A stretch of 64,000 bases of DNA from Hyposmocoma kahamanoa (taxonomy: Eukaryota; Arthropoda; Insecta; Lepidoptera; Cosmopterigidae), in the NCBI RefSeq assembly GCF_003589595.1, contig NW_020656077.1, forward strand, positions 3,743,270 through 3,807,269. Direction: 5' to 3'. The position numbers were made by a program, and so were the translations under genes. This document shows positions 24,425-34,874 of the stretch, in pieces. The notes under the pieces are model-generated. The model ran no database searches. It was not told where the DNA came from and saw nothing but the letters and a program-made list of their open reading frames with translations. Positions within the stretch are counted from its first letter, which is position 1. Each line of letters starts with the position of its first letter.

Positions 24425-24880
24425 AAGGCTTAGTTGGCATAGCGTCTGGCGTGGTTTGCTAGGAGACGCTGGTTCGAATCCAGCCGGATCGAAGGAATTT
24501 CTTCATATTTATAGGAAATTTATTATTAGTACTCCCAGTTCAACGTTTTCTATGAAGATTTGCCGTAAGTTGCTGTTTGGGTGGTCCCCTAATACGATTT
24601 TACTGTATAATTTGGATTTGTAAAATCTATTTCGAGACCAATCTGGCGGTAACTGTAAACACCACAAGGTCTTCAGCGATGCAACTTTATCTTCATGGAC
24701 ACCTACGCATCAGTACATAATGGGAAACTTCGTTAGATCTCAAATCATGCTGGATATGCCATACAAACATGAAGAAGATTATGACGCGACTTTATTGCGT
24801 TGCATTAGTAACTAAGTATATTGATTTATTATTTGAACAAACTACTGGAGTAATTTCACAAAAATAATTTAATGTCACGG
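24425..24880 (+). repeat. SINE family E with family F inserted
   Basis: A tRNA-like head (CTTAGTTGGCATAGCGTCTG as A box, GCTGGTTCGAATCCAGCC as B box and T arm) and GGATCGAAGGA are followed by a family F block (TTCAACGTTTTCTATGAAGA to CATGGACACCTACG, 24540-24710). The family E tail then resumes (ATTTGAACAAACTACTGGAG, TTCACAAAAATAATTTAATG). Other E copies have head and tail without F, so F most likely inserted into E. Confidence 0.7.
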
Positions 24881-24946
24881 AGAAACATCGTGACATTCAA
24901 CAAAACACCTAAATATTACGATTATTTAAGCCACATTTCTAGTCAA

Positions 24947-25102
24947 CTGCCCCCGTATATATAGTCGCGACACGCGCGATAAAATTGAAATAAGCGCGCG
25001 CTATTGGCTATCTAAATTAGCCAATACAGCCAATAGCGCGCGCTTATTCCAATTTTATCGCGCGCGTCGCGACTATCATGCGTAGCCATGCTACGGGGGC
25101 AG
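24947..25102. mobile_element. GC-rich palindromic MITE-like element
   Basis: Begins CTGCCCCCGTA and ends TACGGGGGCAG. Inside, the left arm TATAGTCGCGACACGCGCGA, TAAAATTGAAATAAGCGCGC and GCTATTGGCT is repeated, nearly perfectly inverted, on the right as AGCCAATAGCGCGCGC, TTATTCCAATTTTATCGCGC and GCGTCGCGACTA. About 60 of 156 bp pair on each side. There is no ORF. CpG content is very high for this region. I cannot assign a superfamily. Confidence 0.8.
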
Positions 25103-25318
25103 GTAGCTACAAAGGCGTTACGGCTAAATCGTTAAAAAACAAAACAAGGATCTGCTATAAGCACATAGAAAATTTGTAAGACCTAGTTAGCATTAATTAT
25201 ATTTGTATGTTTCGACGAAACTGGTTGTAGTAGCACTGTTAATGTATTGAACTGATCTGATGAACTTATTGTACCTACTTCCACAAATAAATCGATATTT
25301 ATCTATATCTTTTATCTT

Positions 25319-25385
25319 TAGCGTCTGGCATGGTTTGCTAGGAGACGCTGGTTCGAATCCAGCCGGATCGAAGGAATTCTTTTCT
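25319..25385 (+). repeat. SINE family E, head only
   Basis: GCGTCTGGCATGGTTTGCTA followed by GGAGACGCTGGTTCGAATCC and AGCCGGATCGAAGGAATTC, identical or nearly so to the head at 24440-24498 but lacking the first A-box part and the tail. Confidence 0.75.
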
Positions 25386-25550
25386 AGGTGTTCGGTATTT
25401 GTATTAATAATTGTATTGTTAAGGTTAACGAAAATATGTGATTAATTAGATTTTACATATAAATGATAATATATGATAATTAGTTATGGAAGATTGTTAT
25501 TACATATTGCACTTTATTAGAAAAAAGTTTTGTGATTGTTTGGGTGATAT

Positions 25551-25760
25551 CTGCCTCCATGGCCGAACGGTTACCATGCCGGACTGCCACGCAGAGGGCC
25601 CAGGTACGATTCCCGGACCGGGAGAAATATTTGTATGGCCTACATTTACTTCTCTCGTAAGTTTGGGTGCAATTTATGGTTGTCTATGTATGTGTCCATG
25701 GCACCCGCAACACAGGGTTTCCCCAGAGCGGGGCTATGTTTAGTGTATGCGTTATTATTA
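25551..25760 (+). repeat. tRNA-derived SINE, family D
   Basis: Head CTGCCTCCATGGCCGAACGG, TTACCATGCCGGACTGCCAC and B box GTACGATTCCCGG, then the family body (TTCTCTCGTAAGTTTGGGTG, GTCCATGGCACCCGCAACAC, CCCCAGAGCGGGGCTATGTT) and a terminal (ATT)n-like run. About 210 bp with both ends present. Confidence 0.85.
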
Positions 25761-25874
25761 TTGTCTTAAAAAACACAATTTTTTGGCATAAGTTTTTTAT
25801 ACTTTAACACCATCAGCATAAAAAATGACAGTAAAATTAGTATTAATGTATAATGAAAAAAATATTTTAGCACA

Positions 25875-26145
25875 TTATTGTTATTAGTAGCAGTAGAGCT
25901 CCTTGTGAAAGCGGTCGTCCTGGGAAGTATTGCCAATTTACGTATTTCTGTCGGCAAACAGTAATGTGACCATTACTGCGTTCCGGTTTTGAAGGGGGAA
26001 ATCACAGGCACATGTGTCTTGTTAACTTATGTCTCAGGGTAATAGGTATGGTGGCAGTACTCCTTAGAAAACTCAGAATGGCTCTGCAACTGCTATGGAC
26101 AGGCATGTCGCTTACCACCAGACGCACGATTTGTTCGTCTCGTCT
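25875..26145 (-). repeat. Repeat family B, inverted copy
   Basis: Reverse complement order: AGCAGTAGAGCTCCTTGTGA, CGTTCCGGTTTTGAAGGG, GTTAACTTATGTCTCAGGGT, CAGGCATGTCGCTTACCAC and CGCACGATTTGTTCGTC. Confidence 0.8.
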
Positions 26146-26289
26146 TCTTCGATTCTTTACACGTTCTGGAAAGCATTTAGCGGCAAGCAACAAGCTATGT
26201 GACACGCGCGTGTACGTAATCAAGACCATCCTTACCATAAGTACAAACAGCTTTGTGATTTGTTTACTTTTTAATTTTTGAATACTTAA

Positions 26290-26490
26290 GGTTTTTATTA
26301 CAATAAGGCTCAACTCACATTGGCGCAGAGTCGAAGCGTCGCGCCGCGTCATGTTTTTCGCATATTTATCTCTATTTTCCCATAATTAAGGTACACATTC
26401 GTGTTATCCAATTATGGAGTCGCGCATCGAGACGCATCGACCGCGCGTTACTCGGGCGCAGTGAGGCGTCAGACGCCGACCACACTGTGA
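26290..26490. other. CpG-rich stretch, possible unclassified repeat
   Basis: Two GC-rich blocks (GTCGAAGCGTCGCGCCGCGT at about 26330; GCGCATCGAGACGCATCGAC at about 26421) share GTCGCG/ATCGA words. They lie between an inverted and a direct family B copy. No ORF; unclassified. Confidence 0.35.
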
Positions 26491-26499
26491 TCCGGGCGC

Positions 26500-26800
26500 T
26501 TTCTATAATATTAAGTGACGGGACGAACAAGTCATGACCCTGATGGTAAGCTACAAGCCTATTCATAACAGTTACAGTCCCACTCAGAACTTTAAATTGC
26601 AGAGATCAAAGGGGCACTGCCACTGCGCCCGTCACCCTGAGACATAAGTTTATAAGTCCCATATGCCTGTAGTTTCACCATCTCCCTTACCCTTCAAAAC
26701 CGGAACACAGTAATGCTGACATTACTGCTTGGCGGCAGAAGTAGTTAAGGTGGCAGTCCTACCCTGAATGAACTCTGTCACAAGGAGCTCTACTGCTTTT
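26500..26800 (+). repeat. Repeat family B copy
   Basis: Full order of family B blocks: ATATTAAGTGACGGGACGAA, CAAGTCATGACCCTGATGGT, CCTGAGACATAAGTTTATAA, TGACATTACTGCTTGGCGGC and ACAAGGAGCTCTACTGC. Together with the copy at 25875 it forms a widely spaced inverted pair. Confidence 0.8.
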
Positions 26801-26949
26801 AAAAAAAAACTTTTGAAAATGCGATCTATTGAACATTTGACCTATTGGTATTGGAGGTATTCCATACAAATATTTGTCTGAAAACAGACAGAATTCGCTT
26901 GTTTATATAGAAAATTTATTATTATTATAGTAGTAATTAATTTCTCCAA

Positions 26950-27225
26950 CTTTCAGTTCAACGTTTTCTATGAAGATTTGCCGTAAGTTACTGCTTGGTT
27001 GGTCCCCTAATATAAATTTTTGTGTGTTATTTGGATTTGAAAATTTTATTTCGAGACCAATGTGGCAGCAACTGTAAATACCAGAAGACCTTCAGGAGGG
27101 CTACTTTTTCATCATGGACACCTACGTGTACACTGATTGGTCTACGCAGCAGTACACATACAGACATGAAGAAGATGATAACGCGACTTTATTGTGTTGT
27201 ATTATTAGTAATTTATTGTAAATTA
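26950..27225 (+). repeat. Repeat family F copy
   Basis: AGTTCAACGTTTTCTATGAA, GTTGGTCCCCTAATA, TTATTTCGAGACCAATGTGG, TTTTTCATCATGGACACCTA and a GACATGAAGAAGATGATAAC end, colinear with 24540-24800. Confidence 0.75.
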
Positions 27226-28847
27226 TATAATATTATTAGTAAATTAAGTTTATTGATAATTTAGCATTACACGTATGCTAAATTAGTTTCGGGCAAGCAA
27301 AATTGTAAAAGCAAAAAGCAGATTGGTAGAATTCGCTTGTTTATCATCAAGTAATTCATTATTTGAATAATTATCACGATAAGTAATTCATTTCTTTATT
27401 TATACCACGGAATACTAAGTATTTTTAATGTTAAAAATAAATAACATAAAAATAATTGATTGCAGGCAAAATACAGTGAATTTTGTTAATACCCAAAGTA
27501 AACTTATTCTATTGTTAGTACAAAAATTACGTATGAAAATAAAATAAATGCTAGGTCAGACACTATATTACACTCGCAAAGATAACCGGGCTACGCTAGC
27601 AAATCGGGGTCTAACCTATCGCCTTGAAAATTCTGTTTGAGCTCGCACTCTGCACAGACAGGACCTTTTTTTCGCATCAATGCGTAGAAATCCTCTACAC
27701 TAAAGGCAAACATGACGGACCCACTACAGTAGCGAGGTTGCCTAAAGAGAACTCTGAACACATTATTGTATAAAATGCGTAGGGAGTTCTAGGCCTTCTG
27801 AGTAAAGCTAACCCTCAAAAATAAACAAAAACGCATGGGCTGCTCGTGTACAATGTTTGGGCCCCAAAACTACTAATATAGATAAATTTGTATCAATATA
27901 ACTTAATCTAATACAAGAAAAACAAATGTAATTAAAGCTATTATAGTATTAAAATGAGCATTTAGAAGTGAACCTAAATTATACAATCTTCAGAGTAAAG
28001 CTTTACATATTAATATTAGAACCTAATGTATAATTGCGACGCCTAAACTAAACTAACTAATGTGTACCAGGCATTTCAGGCATCTATTTGGGCAAATTTC
28101 TTTATATTACAGCTTAAAACAGGTTTTCTATGTTTAACAATAAAATAATTAGAATTATAAATTAATGGTTATAAAAAAACAATTATGAAACAACTTAGAG
28201 CAAGCCCTCGGTTTTCGGTAACCTATGAGCCTGCACATTACTCCGAATCGATACAGCCTGTGTTCACTTTCGACATCTAAGTTGTCATATAAGTTTTCCG
28301 TGAATATGTGCTCAAGATATTTTAATTGTTTAACACGCTTTAATGGTTAAGGTGCTACGTTTTATCGTATCGTATATCGCACCTTGTAGCGACCTATATT
28401 GGAATACCCGATCTTAATATGAAATCCGTTTTATAACTTGTATATTAACTCCCTTGGAAATATATAGAATAAATTTCTATGGTTACCCACATATGTTTCA
28501 GGTACCGTGTTGATTATGAAAGTTTGTTGTCTGAGTTTTGTATATCAAGTGTTAAACAGCATACCGCACTTCTTTTTTTTTTTTTTTTTTCTTGAGACTA
28601 TATTTCTCTATAAAATCATAAATAATCATATAGATTGTTCCGAGCTAGTTTCCAAAATTAAACAGAAAGTACCCGTTCGTACACCTAGATATAAAGTCCT
28701 TTTCTCACGCCCATTTTGTCGTACCAATGTCGGCAAATGCTCTCCTTTATTAATATGTTTTAATTTATTCTAATTTCTATTAATAATTAATAATAAATTA
28801 AACTTAATAAAAAATTCATTCAATAAAATAATTTGTAAAACTTAATG
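27226..28847. other. Non-coding, no recognisable content
   Basis: No gene or shared repeat found. A poly-T run of 18 near 28573-28590 is the only simple-sequence feature; the ORF across it is not protein-like. Confidence 0.45.
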
Positions 28848-29115
28848 TAGCGTAAATTGGAATGTTTTCTTTGTAAAATTAAAAATAAGGTATTTAATTA
28901 ATAACTATTGTAACTATAGTGAAAAAAAATAGGGTGGTTTGCATTAATATTAGACATAACTGGTTGAAGACTGTACCACCTCAGTCAACCGTGACCATGG
29001 GACCTGTAAAGGGCCCGAAACGTCGGTTTGTTTGAAAAAACAAATATACGCGATTTAAATCCGGAAAAATAGTTTCATTCCTATGTATAACAATCGCGAA
29101 AACCTAAGAACTCGA
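28848..29115 (+). repeat. Repeat family C, full copy
   Basis: GTAGCGTAAATTGGAATGTT, AATAGGGTGGTTTGCATTAA, AGTCAACCGTGACCATGGGA, CCTGTAAAGGGCCCGAAACG, ATACGCGATTTAAATCCGG and CAATCGCGAAAACCTAAGAA. The 5' half is shared with 47760-47965. Confidence 0.8.
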
Positions 29116-29363
29116 TAAATGCTCTCCTGTCTATAGGATGTGTTGCGATTATAATTATTGTTTCCAGGACGTGGATATATTTAGTACTCCCCTGTACAGG
29201 TATGAGCGTGAATTTTCTATCATACTGAATAGTGGCTCCTTCGGATTACTATTGTATTTCTGTCTGTACAAAAATCTAGTAACAACTGGTTCCCAATTAA
29301 AACTCCTAGCAGCACAAACTTTAAACAACACAAATTTTGAATTTTAGGATAATGTCCGTGTAA

Positions 29364-29391
29364 ATATATATATATATATATTATATATATA
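29364..29391. repeat. (TA)n microsatellite
   Basis: Alternating TA with one phase slip, followed shortly by a (CAT)n run at about 29407-29427. Confidence 0.95.
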
Positions 29392-29814
29392 AATTCATTT
29401 TTCATCAAATCATCATCATCATCATCATAATTTTTTCAGCAAATTTTAACTTATTATTAGTTATTACTTTAGGATAGGTTATTACTTGGTGTACACTCCG
29501 CATATTAGCTTGGTGCAGCAAGCGAACAGCTAGCTAGCTAGCTACAGGTGAAGGCAGAAAATCAGCAATGCTGTCTTTAACCTTTTTGTCCAAATCACAC
29601 AATTGTTTTTTTTTTCTATTCGTTTTCGCAAGTATATGGCTATATGACATATAGTTTTTATTTCTTATTTATTTTTCTTAATTTCTCCGTTGATGTATAA
29701 AAACGAAATTTTGAAATATAATTCCACGAGACTACGCTCATGTGTCACGCGAGTCTTATCACACATTTGTAGAACACGTTATAGGGTCATATTTACTAAT
29801 CTTGCTTGTACAAT

Positions 29815-29950
29815 ATCAAGTTCTTAGGGTTTCGCGATTGTTACACATAAGAAATGAAACTATTTTTCCGGATTTAAATAGAATATATATGTTTTTTTCA
29901 TACAAACCAACGTTTCGGGCCCTTTACAGGTCCCGTGGTCACGGTTAGTT
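29815..29950 (-). repeat. Repeat family C, inverted copy
   Basis: TTTCGCGATTGTTACACATA, CGGATTTAAATAGAATATAT, ACCAACGTTTCGGGCCCTTT and ACAGGTCCCGTGGTCACGGT, the reverse complement of 28981-29100. Confidence 0.8.
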
Positions 29951-29979
29951 TGTTTATAAAAAATAAACTAAATTTTTTT

Positions 29980-30165
29980 ATATGACGGGACGAACAAGTC
30001 GTGTGACTGGTGGTAAGTGACACGCCTGTCCCTAACAATTGCAGTGCCACTCAGAGCTTTAATCACAAAGATCTGAAAGCACTGCCACTGCGCCCGACAC
30101 CCTAAGACATAAGTTGACAAGACATTATTTATTATTGTGACAAGACATGTGCCTGCAATTTCACC
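29980..30165 (+). repeat. Repeat family B, partial copy
   Basis: ATGACGGGACGAACAAGTCG, GGTAAGTGACACGCCTGTCC, AGTGCCACTCAGAGCTTTAA and CTAAGACATAAGTTGACAAG, ending at GCCTGCAATTTCACCA. It is directly followed by a 40-bp piece of family C (ATGCGCGATTTAAATCCGG). Confidence 0.75.
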
Positions 30166-30489
30166 AAATATGCGCGATTTAAATCCGGAAAAATAGTTTC
30201 ATTTGTTTGTTATTTGCTTAGTATGAAACTGTTTGTGTTTATTTGTCTAATAAATAAATATAGCTATAAAAAAATGATGTTTAATGTCGTAGACTAACTA
30301 CCGGATCGGATTCACAGGTTACTTGTAAGCCTCATGTTACAATGTTGTGATAAGGGAAACATATTTAATAATAATTGTATATAACATAGATGCAAGACAT
30401 TTTATTGACCTCTGGATGTTGTTTAATAAGGGATCCGCGTAGACAAAAAATCCACAGAAATCACCAGGCGTTTGTACCAGGGGATTCTA

Positions 30490-30660
30490 ATAAACGGAGT
30501 GGAATCAACGTATACTATGAAGACTTATCGCTTGTTGTTGCTTGGTTGGACCAGACTCGAATTGTAATTTGTTGTCTAGTAAATTCGGTCTCGTGTCTCG
30601 TCTCTAACAGCGACAACACAGGACTATCATATAGTGCTGCATTTTGATCATAAACTCTTA
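30490..30660 (+). repeat. Repeat family F, decayed copy
   Basis: GGAATCAACGTATACTATGA, TTGCTTGGTTGG and TCGTCTCTAACAGCGACAAC align in order with the family F core, with many substitutions. Confidence 0.5.
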
Positions 30661-31172
30661 GGTGTACCAGGAAGAAGTTTACATCAAAATATAATAATAG
30701 AACATTGTTTAAGAACAAACGGGACCAGTTACATATGCAAGTAATTTTATAATGTTGTATTAGAGTTAAAAAAAATTACAACTTTGTAATAAATAGATAT
30801 CCAGGCGTTAAGATTGTTCAGCAAATAAAAAGTAATCTCGACAATCCCTTAACACTGTTAAAACGTATTTGACAATTATTGAGTTTCCGTGTTTTCTTAA
30901 CATTTTTACGCTTAATATAAGAGTAGAATAAGAAAATACTTACACATGTGTAATGTTTAAATGTACCCAAGCGATTATCCCGTACTTACTTACTTCGGTG
31001 GCGCAGTGACCCAAAGATTCGACACGAGATTCTGCCACGCCACTCGTCCTGCTCCTTCCAGCCACTAACACCGAGGCCCTTGAGGTCTTTCTGGACTTCA
31101 TTGCTCAAGTGGTACATAAGACGTTCGAGCTGTTGGCATCCACTCGGTCGTACCAAATAAACTCTTTTCGCG

Positions 31173-31220
31173 ACACGACCTTCTCCCATTCACACACGTG
31201 TGAATGGGAGTAGGTCGTGT
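31173..31220. repeat. Near-perfect inverted repeat with 4-base loop
   Basis: Arms 31173-31194 and 31199-31220 pair over 22 positions with a single T/T mismatch around CTCCCATTCACA-CACG-TGTGAATGGGAG. It lies inside a moderately GC-rich non-coding block (30985-31370) that has no copy elsewhere in the window. Confidence 0.9.
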
Positions 31221-31567
31221 TCACGACCTCCACATGTCTCCAACCGAATCTCGCAGCTTTAGTTGCTCCCACAATGTTGGGTTAGACATCAGATCTTCAA
31301 TCCCAAGGTGTTTCCTTGCTCTCAAACTCCCATCCTTCCTTTGAGTCGGTCTCATAATTTTCCGCAAGACTTTTCCGATTCATCCGTAGATATACCTAAG
31401 AAATATGAAAAACATTTAAACTGATTTCGTGGCACATTTATTTATTTTATTTTTATTTTATTTAATGGGTAAGCCGAATAGTCGTCTGAGCACACTTAAC
31501 GATTACACCCTGTATACATATAATTGCAAAACCAGCTTGTGATAAAGTGCGTTCCGTGTAAGTAATA

Positions 31568-32846
31568 GGGGTTAAAGTATGAAATTGCCGATTTGTACTG
31601 AAAATCTAAATTGTTTATTTTTTAAATTTTTAACAAATTTATTTAATCAAAATAGTTGCCATTATTATCTATACATTGCTGCCATCTAATGGGAAGGTTA
31701 TTAATGCCTTTGCGATAGAACTCCGACGATCTAGACTGCACAAACTGTGTGAAAGCATTTTGTACTGCCTCCTGGGAAGAAAACTTCTTGTCACGTAGAT
31801 AATTGTCCAAATCACGAAAAAAATGGTAGTCCGTTGGAGCAAGGTCTGGTGAATACGGAGGATGACTAATGGTTTCTAACTGCAGTTCCTGAAGGGTCAA
31901 AATGGTTTCTCGTGCTGTGTGAGGTCTCGCGTTGTCGTGGAGCAATAATGGTGAAGATCGATTCATGAGTCGGGGCTGTTTTACTGCTAGTTTTGTCAAC
32001 ATGGTTCGGAGTTCGGCACAATAGACATCTGCCGTTATTGCTTGACCAGATCGGAGAAAACTATAGTGAATAACACCATGCTGAGACCACCAAACAGTTA
32101 CCATTACCTTTTTATTGGTAAGTTTTGCTTTAGGACACTGTTGTGGCATTTGACCTGGGGTCAGCCATTGCATTTTTCTTTTCCGGTTATCATAAAGAAT
32201 CCACTTTTCATCACATGTTACAATTCGATCCAATATTCCTTCATTTCTGTACCGGTTCAACAAGGCAACACAAGTTTCAACACGCGTTTCTTTCTGCAGA
32301 TCAGTCAAATCATGAGGCACCCATTTTTCGTATTTTTTTATTTTATTGATTTGACGCAAGTGAGTCAATATTGTGGGTAAGGTAACATTAAACCATGCCG
32401 CTAATTCGTGGGTAGTTTGACTAGGATCGGCTTCCACTATCTCTCTTAATTCATCGTTATTCACCTGTGTGGGCGGTCTTCCTCGTGGCTCGTTCTTTAA
32501 GTCGAAATTTCCATCACGAAAGCGTTTAAACCAAAATCGCACGGTGCGTTCATTAGTAGACCCTCTCCAAACGCAGCATTGATATTGCGGGCTGTTTCTG
32601 CCGCGTTAGTTCCGCGTCGGAACTCGTATTCAAAAATCACTCGAATTTTCGCAGTATCCATCTTTCTTGTCTAAATTGAATAACAAAAACAATTGAAAGT
32701 CGATATTCAAATGTTTCAAATTTAAAAAAAAAAAAGTCACAGAAACCATTTGAAAAAAGTTTCATTCGAAAACCTCAAACCATGAAGATTCTATGAAAAT
32801 TCAAAGAACCTATTGCAATAAAACGGCAATTTCATACTTTAACCCC
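31568..32846 (-). mobile_element. mariner element (cecropia-like), near full length
   Basis: Both ends carry GGGGTTAAAGTATGAAATTG inverted repeats (about 23 bp identical), each flanked by a TA dinucleotide (31566-31567 and 32847-32848), the invariant target of Tc1/mariner elements. Length 1,279 bp is normal for mariner. The transposase frame occupies most of it on the minus strand. The left end is identical over 40 bp to the element end at window position 1-40, so a second copy lies immediately upstream of this window. Confidence 0.95.
31643..32661 (-). pseudogene. mariner transposase, single frameshift
   Basis: DD34D transposase that would cut and paste the element. The 299-codon open part (32542 to 31643) contains the linker-type WVPHDL, the first catalytic Asp in IVTCDEKWILYDN, the second in LLLHDNARPHTAR and the third in YSPDLAPTDYHFF; 34 residues separate the last two. 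The N-terminal helix-turn-helix start, from an ATG at 32661 (MDTAKIRVIFEYEFRRGTNA), lies in another frame: one base is missing near 32558, between the AFGEG stretch and the STNERTVRFWFKRF-type segment. Apart from that the protein is complete (about 339 codons against a usual ~345). Sequence style (TCDEKWILYDN, PTDYHFF) suggests the cecropia subfamily. It cannot make full-length transposase as read, unless the frameshift is a sequencing error. Confidence 0.93.
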
Positions 32847-32964
32847 TAATATAATTTGAAAAAAAAAAATACAATGTTTTGTTCGAACTTAATACGAAGT
32901 CTATTACACTTTCAGTTATGAACCGTCAGTACCACAAGTTGGGTTCCCTACTTGCTAGTTGAAT

Positions 32965-33200
32965 TTAAATCTGAGGTGTAAAATTGAACATGTTGCTGAC
33001 TACAAATAAATTTTAGTTTAGTAGTTAAATTGGCAGTGCAGTTCATCCGTCAACGCCGCTACAATACGAAGACTCAAGTTGCTGCTTGATTCGCCCAATT
33101 CTTAATTTGTCTTGTTCTTTGATAGATTATGTTTTGGTGTTGATCAAGCCGCAACGATAAACACCACAAGACCTTCAAGCTGTGCTGCTTTTACCTACGT
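32965..33200 (+). repeat. Repeat family F copy
   Basis: TGAACATGTTGCTGACTACA, ACGAAGACTCAAGTTGCTGC, CAACGATAAACACCACAAGA and CCTTCAAGCTGTGCTGCTTT align with 21120-21425. It begins about 120 bp beyond the mariner right end. Confidence 0.7.
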
Positions 33201-33484
33201 GTATTCTAACTAACTTGCAGAAGATGATTTTATTGTAGAGTATTTGTGTTAACGGAGATACATAATTAATTACAGACATAAATACATATTCATCTCGCCT
33301 GTCTTCCACCGAGTTAGAATAGAGTTAGAAACTAAGGACTCGATTCGACCTGTTACGTTCCAGACAAATCTCATTCGTATCTTCCATTCTCATCAGTCTC
33401 TTCATGCATGCTCATTTACTCATGATACTTTTAACCTGGCCTTTTTTAAGCGCATTAATTACATAATTATTTTAACACATTACA

Positions 33485-33612
33485 TTACAATTATTTATAC
33501 AAAGATCGAACGCTCAGAAAAAATTCCGTCGATCCAACCGGATTCGAACCGACATCTTCTAGCATACCATGCCAGACACTATACCAACTAAGCCACGGAA
33601 CGAACCAGCGGA
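33485..33612 (-). repeat. SINE family E, inverted copy
   Basis: Reverse-strand tRNA-like head: CCGGATTCGAACCGACATCT (B box, T arm), CTAGCATACCATGCCAGACA and CTATACCAACTAAGCCACGG (A box). The tail TACAAAGATCGAAC lies to the left as expected. It resembles a tRNA but is a SINE, because heads with the same body recur at 24430, 25319 and 33855. Confidence 0.75.
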
Positions 33613-33849
33613 CCTCACGAATTTTTCTATGTGCTTGTGGTCGTGTCTTTATATTTGTTTTTCAACGACTTTTTAGCTGTAGCGCCATCTATGAGAAATC
33701 GGTGAAAATATTACGTCACCCAGTTAGATCTAGACAGAGACCTTGACAGCTATTAGCCGTTATTATATTATATTAGCTATTCTATTATATTAAAATTTTT
33801 ATTCAATTGTTTTTTAAGTGAAAGTACTGCACTATTTTGTTATAATTAA

Positions 33850-34095
33850 TAGTATAAACATCGAACACTCCGAAAAACTCCTTCGATCCGGCAGGATTCG
33901 AACCGACGACGTCTTCTAGCATACCGTACCTGTATAAAGATGTCGCTATTCACTGTATTTTCAATTTTTGTTAAATTGATATTCAATTATTTTTTATAAG
34001 AAATGCTTTTCTGATTGTTCGATCTTTGTATTTATAATTATAACAAACTAGTGGAATAAATGCACATAAAAAATTGAATATCAATTCAATAAAAA
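33850..34095. repeat. SINE family E, two fragments in opposite orientation
   Basis: 33866-33930 is an inverted head (CTTCGATCCGGCAGGATTCG, AACCGACGACGTCTTCTAGC). 34018-34090 is a direct tail (TTCGATCTTTGTATTTATAA, CAAACTAGTGGAATAA, TTGAATATCAA). The orientation change implies rearrangement or two insertions. Confidence 0.6.
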
Positions 34096-34384
34096 TTTAA
34101 AATACATTACATTAATTATATAATTGTTAAATTATCTAGACACTCGCTTTAACTATAGTAATAATAATGTGCCTCACAACCACACCGATTACCAGGACTC
34201 AAACCAGAGAACTCGCTGTTCTATGAGAACCAAAACAAAAGCACAATTAAATATTTAGGCATCGCAATAGACAGGTATCTGAACTTGGCTCATATCAACT
34301 CCTTCGGCTAGAGTACGAAAATTAATATATATTTTCAAAAATTTAAGAGAAGTCGCTAGTGGAAAGCTGCTGAAATATCGTAAA

Positions 34385-34855
34385 AACGCAGTAATGCTCA
34401 CATTACTGCTTTGGCGGAAGTAATAGGTAAGGCGGCGGTAATTTGCTGAACGAACTTTTTCAAGGAACACTCTACTGCTACCGGAACTATGAATGCTAAT
34501 ACATCCCAGTACTGGTACTATCTACCACCAGCGAATTTTTATAATTTATCAGTAAAGCTTCGCAAAAGCTCCTCTGCACTACCATAACAGGCTCTGCGCT
34601 TTTGTGACATTTCTAATGAGATATTTCTAATTTTAGTTAAAGATCCTCTTCATGCTGGGGAAATTTTTAAGAACTAATTTCTATTGACAACATCCAATGG
34701 CACTACGACATAGTTAACGCAACGAAAAGACACAAATTACTAGTCGAGACAAAGCATTTTTAATGTAATATCAAGTGACAGGACGAACAAGTTGTGGCCT
34801 ATGGTATAAGCTACACGCCTGTCCATAGCAGTTACAGTGCCACTCAGAGTTTTAA
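34385..34855 (+). repeat. Repeat family B, two fragments
   Basis: 34391-34482 carries the 3' part (AATGCTCACATTACTGCTTT, GGTAAGGCGGCGGTAAT). 34765-34855 carries the 5' part (ATATCAAGTGACAGGACGAA, AGCTACACGCCTGTCCATAG, AGTGCCACTCAGAGTTTTAA). The order is reversed relative to intact copies, so these are separate or rearranged pieces. Confidence 0.6.
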
Positions 34856-34874
34856 AACTTGTTTTTAAATAAAA

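Noticed and set aside
28507..28773. 88-codon ORF containing a phenylalanine run
   Set aside because: The run is a poly-T tract; the remainder has no protein-like pattern and no splice context.
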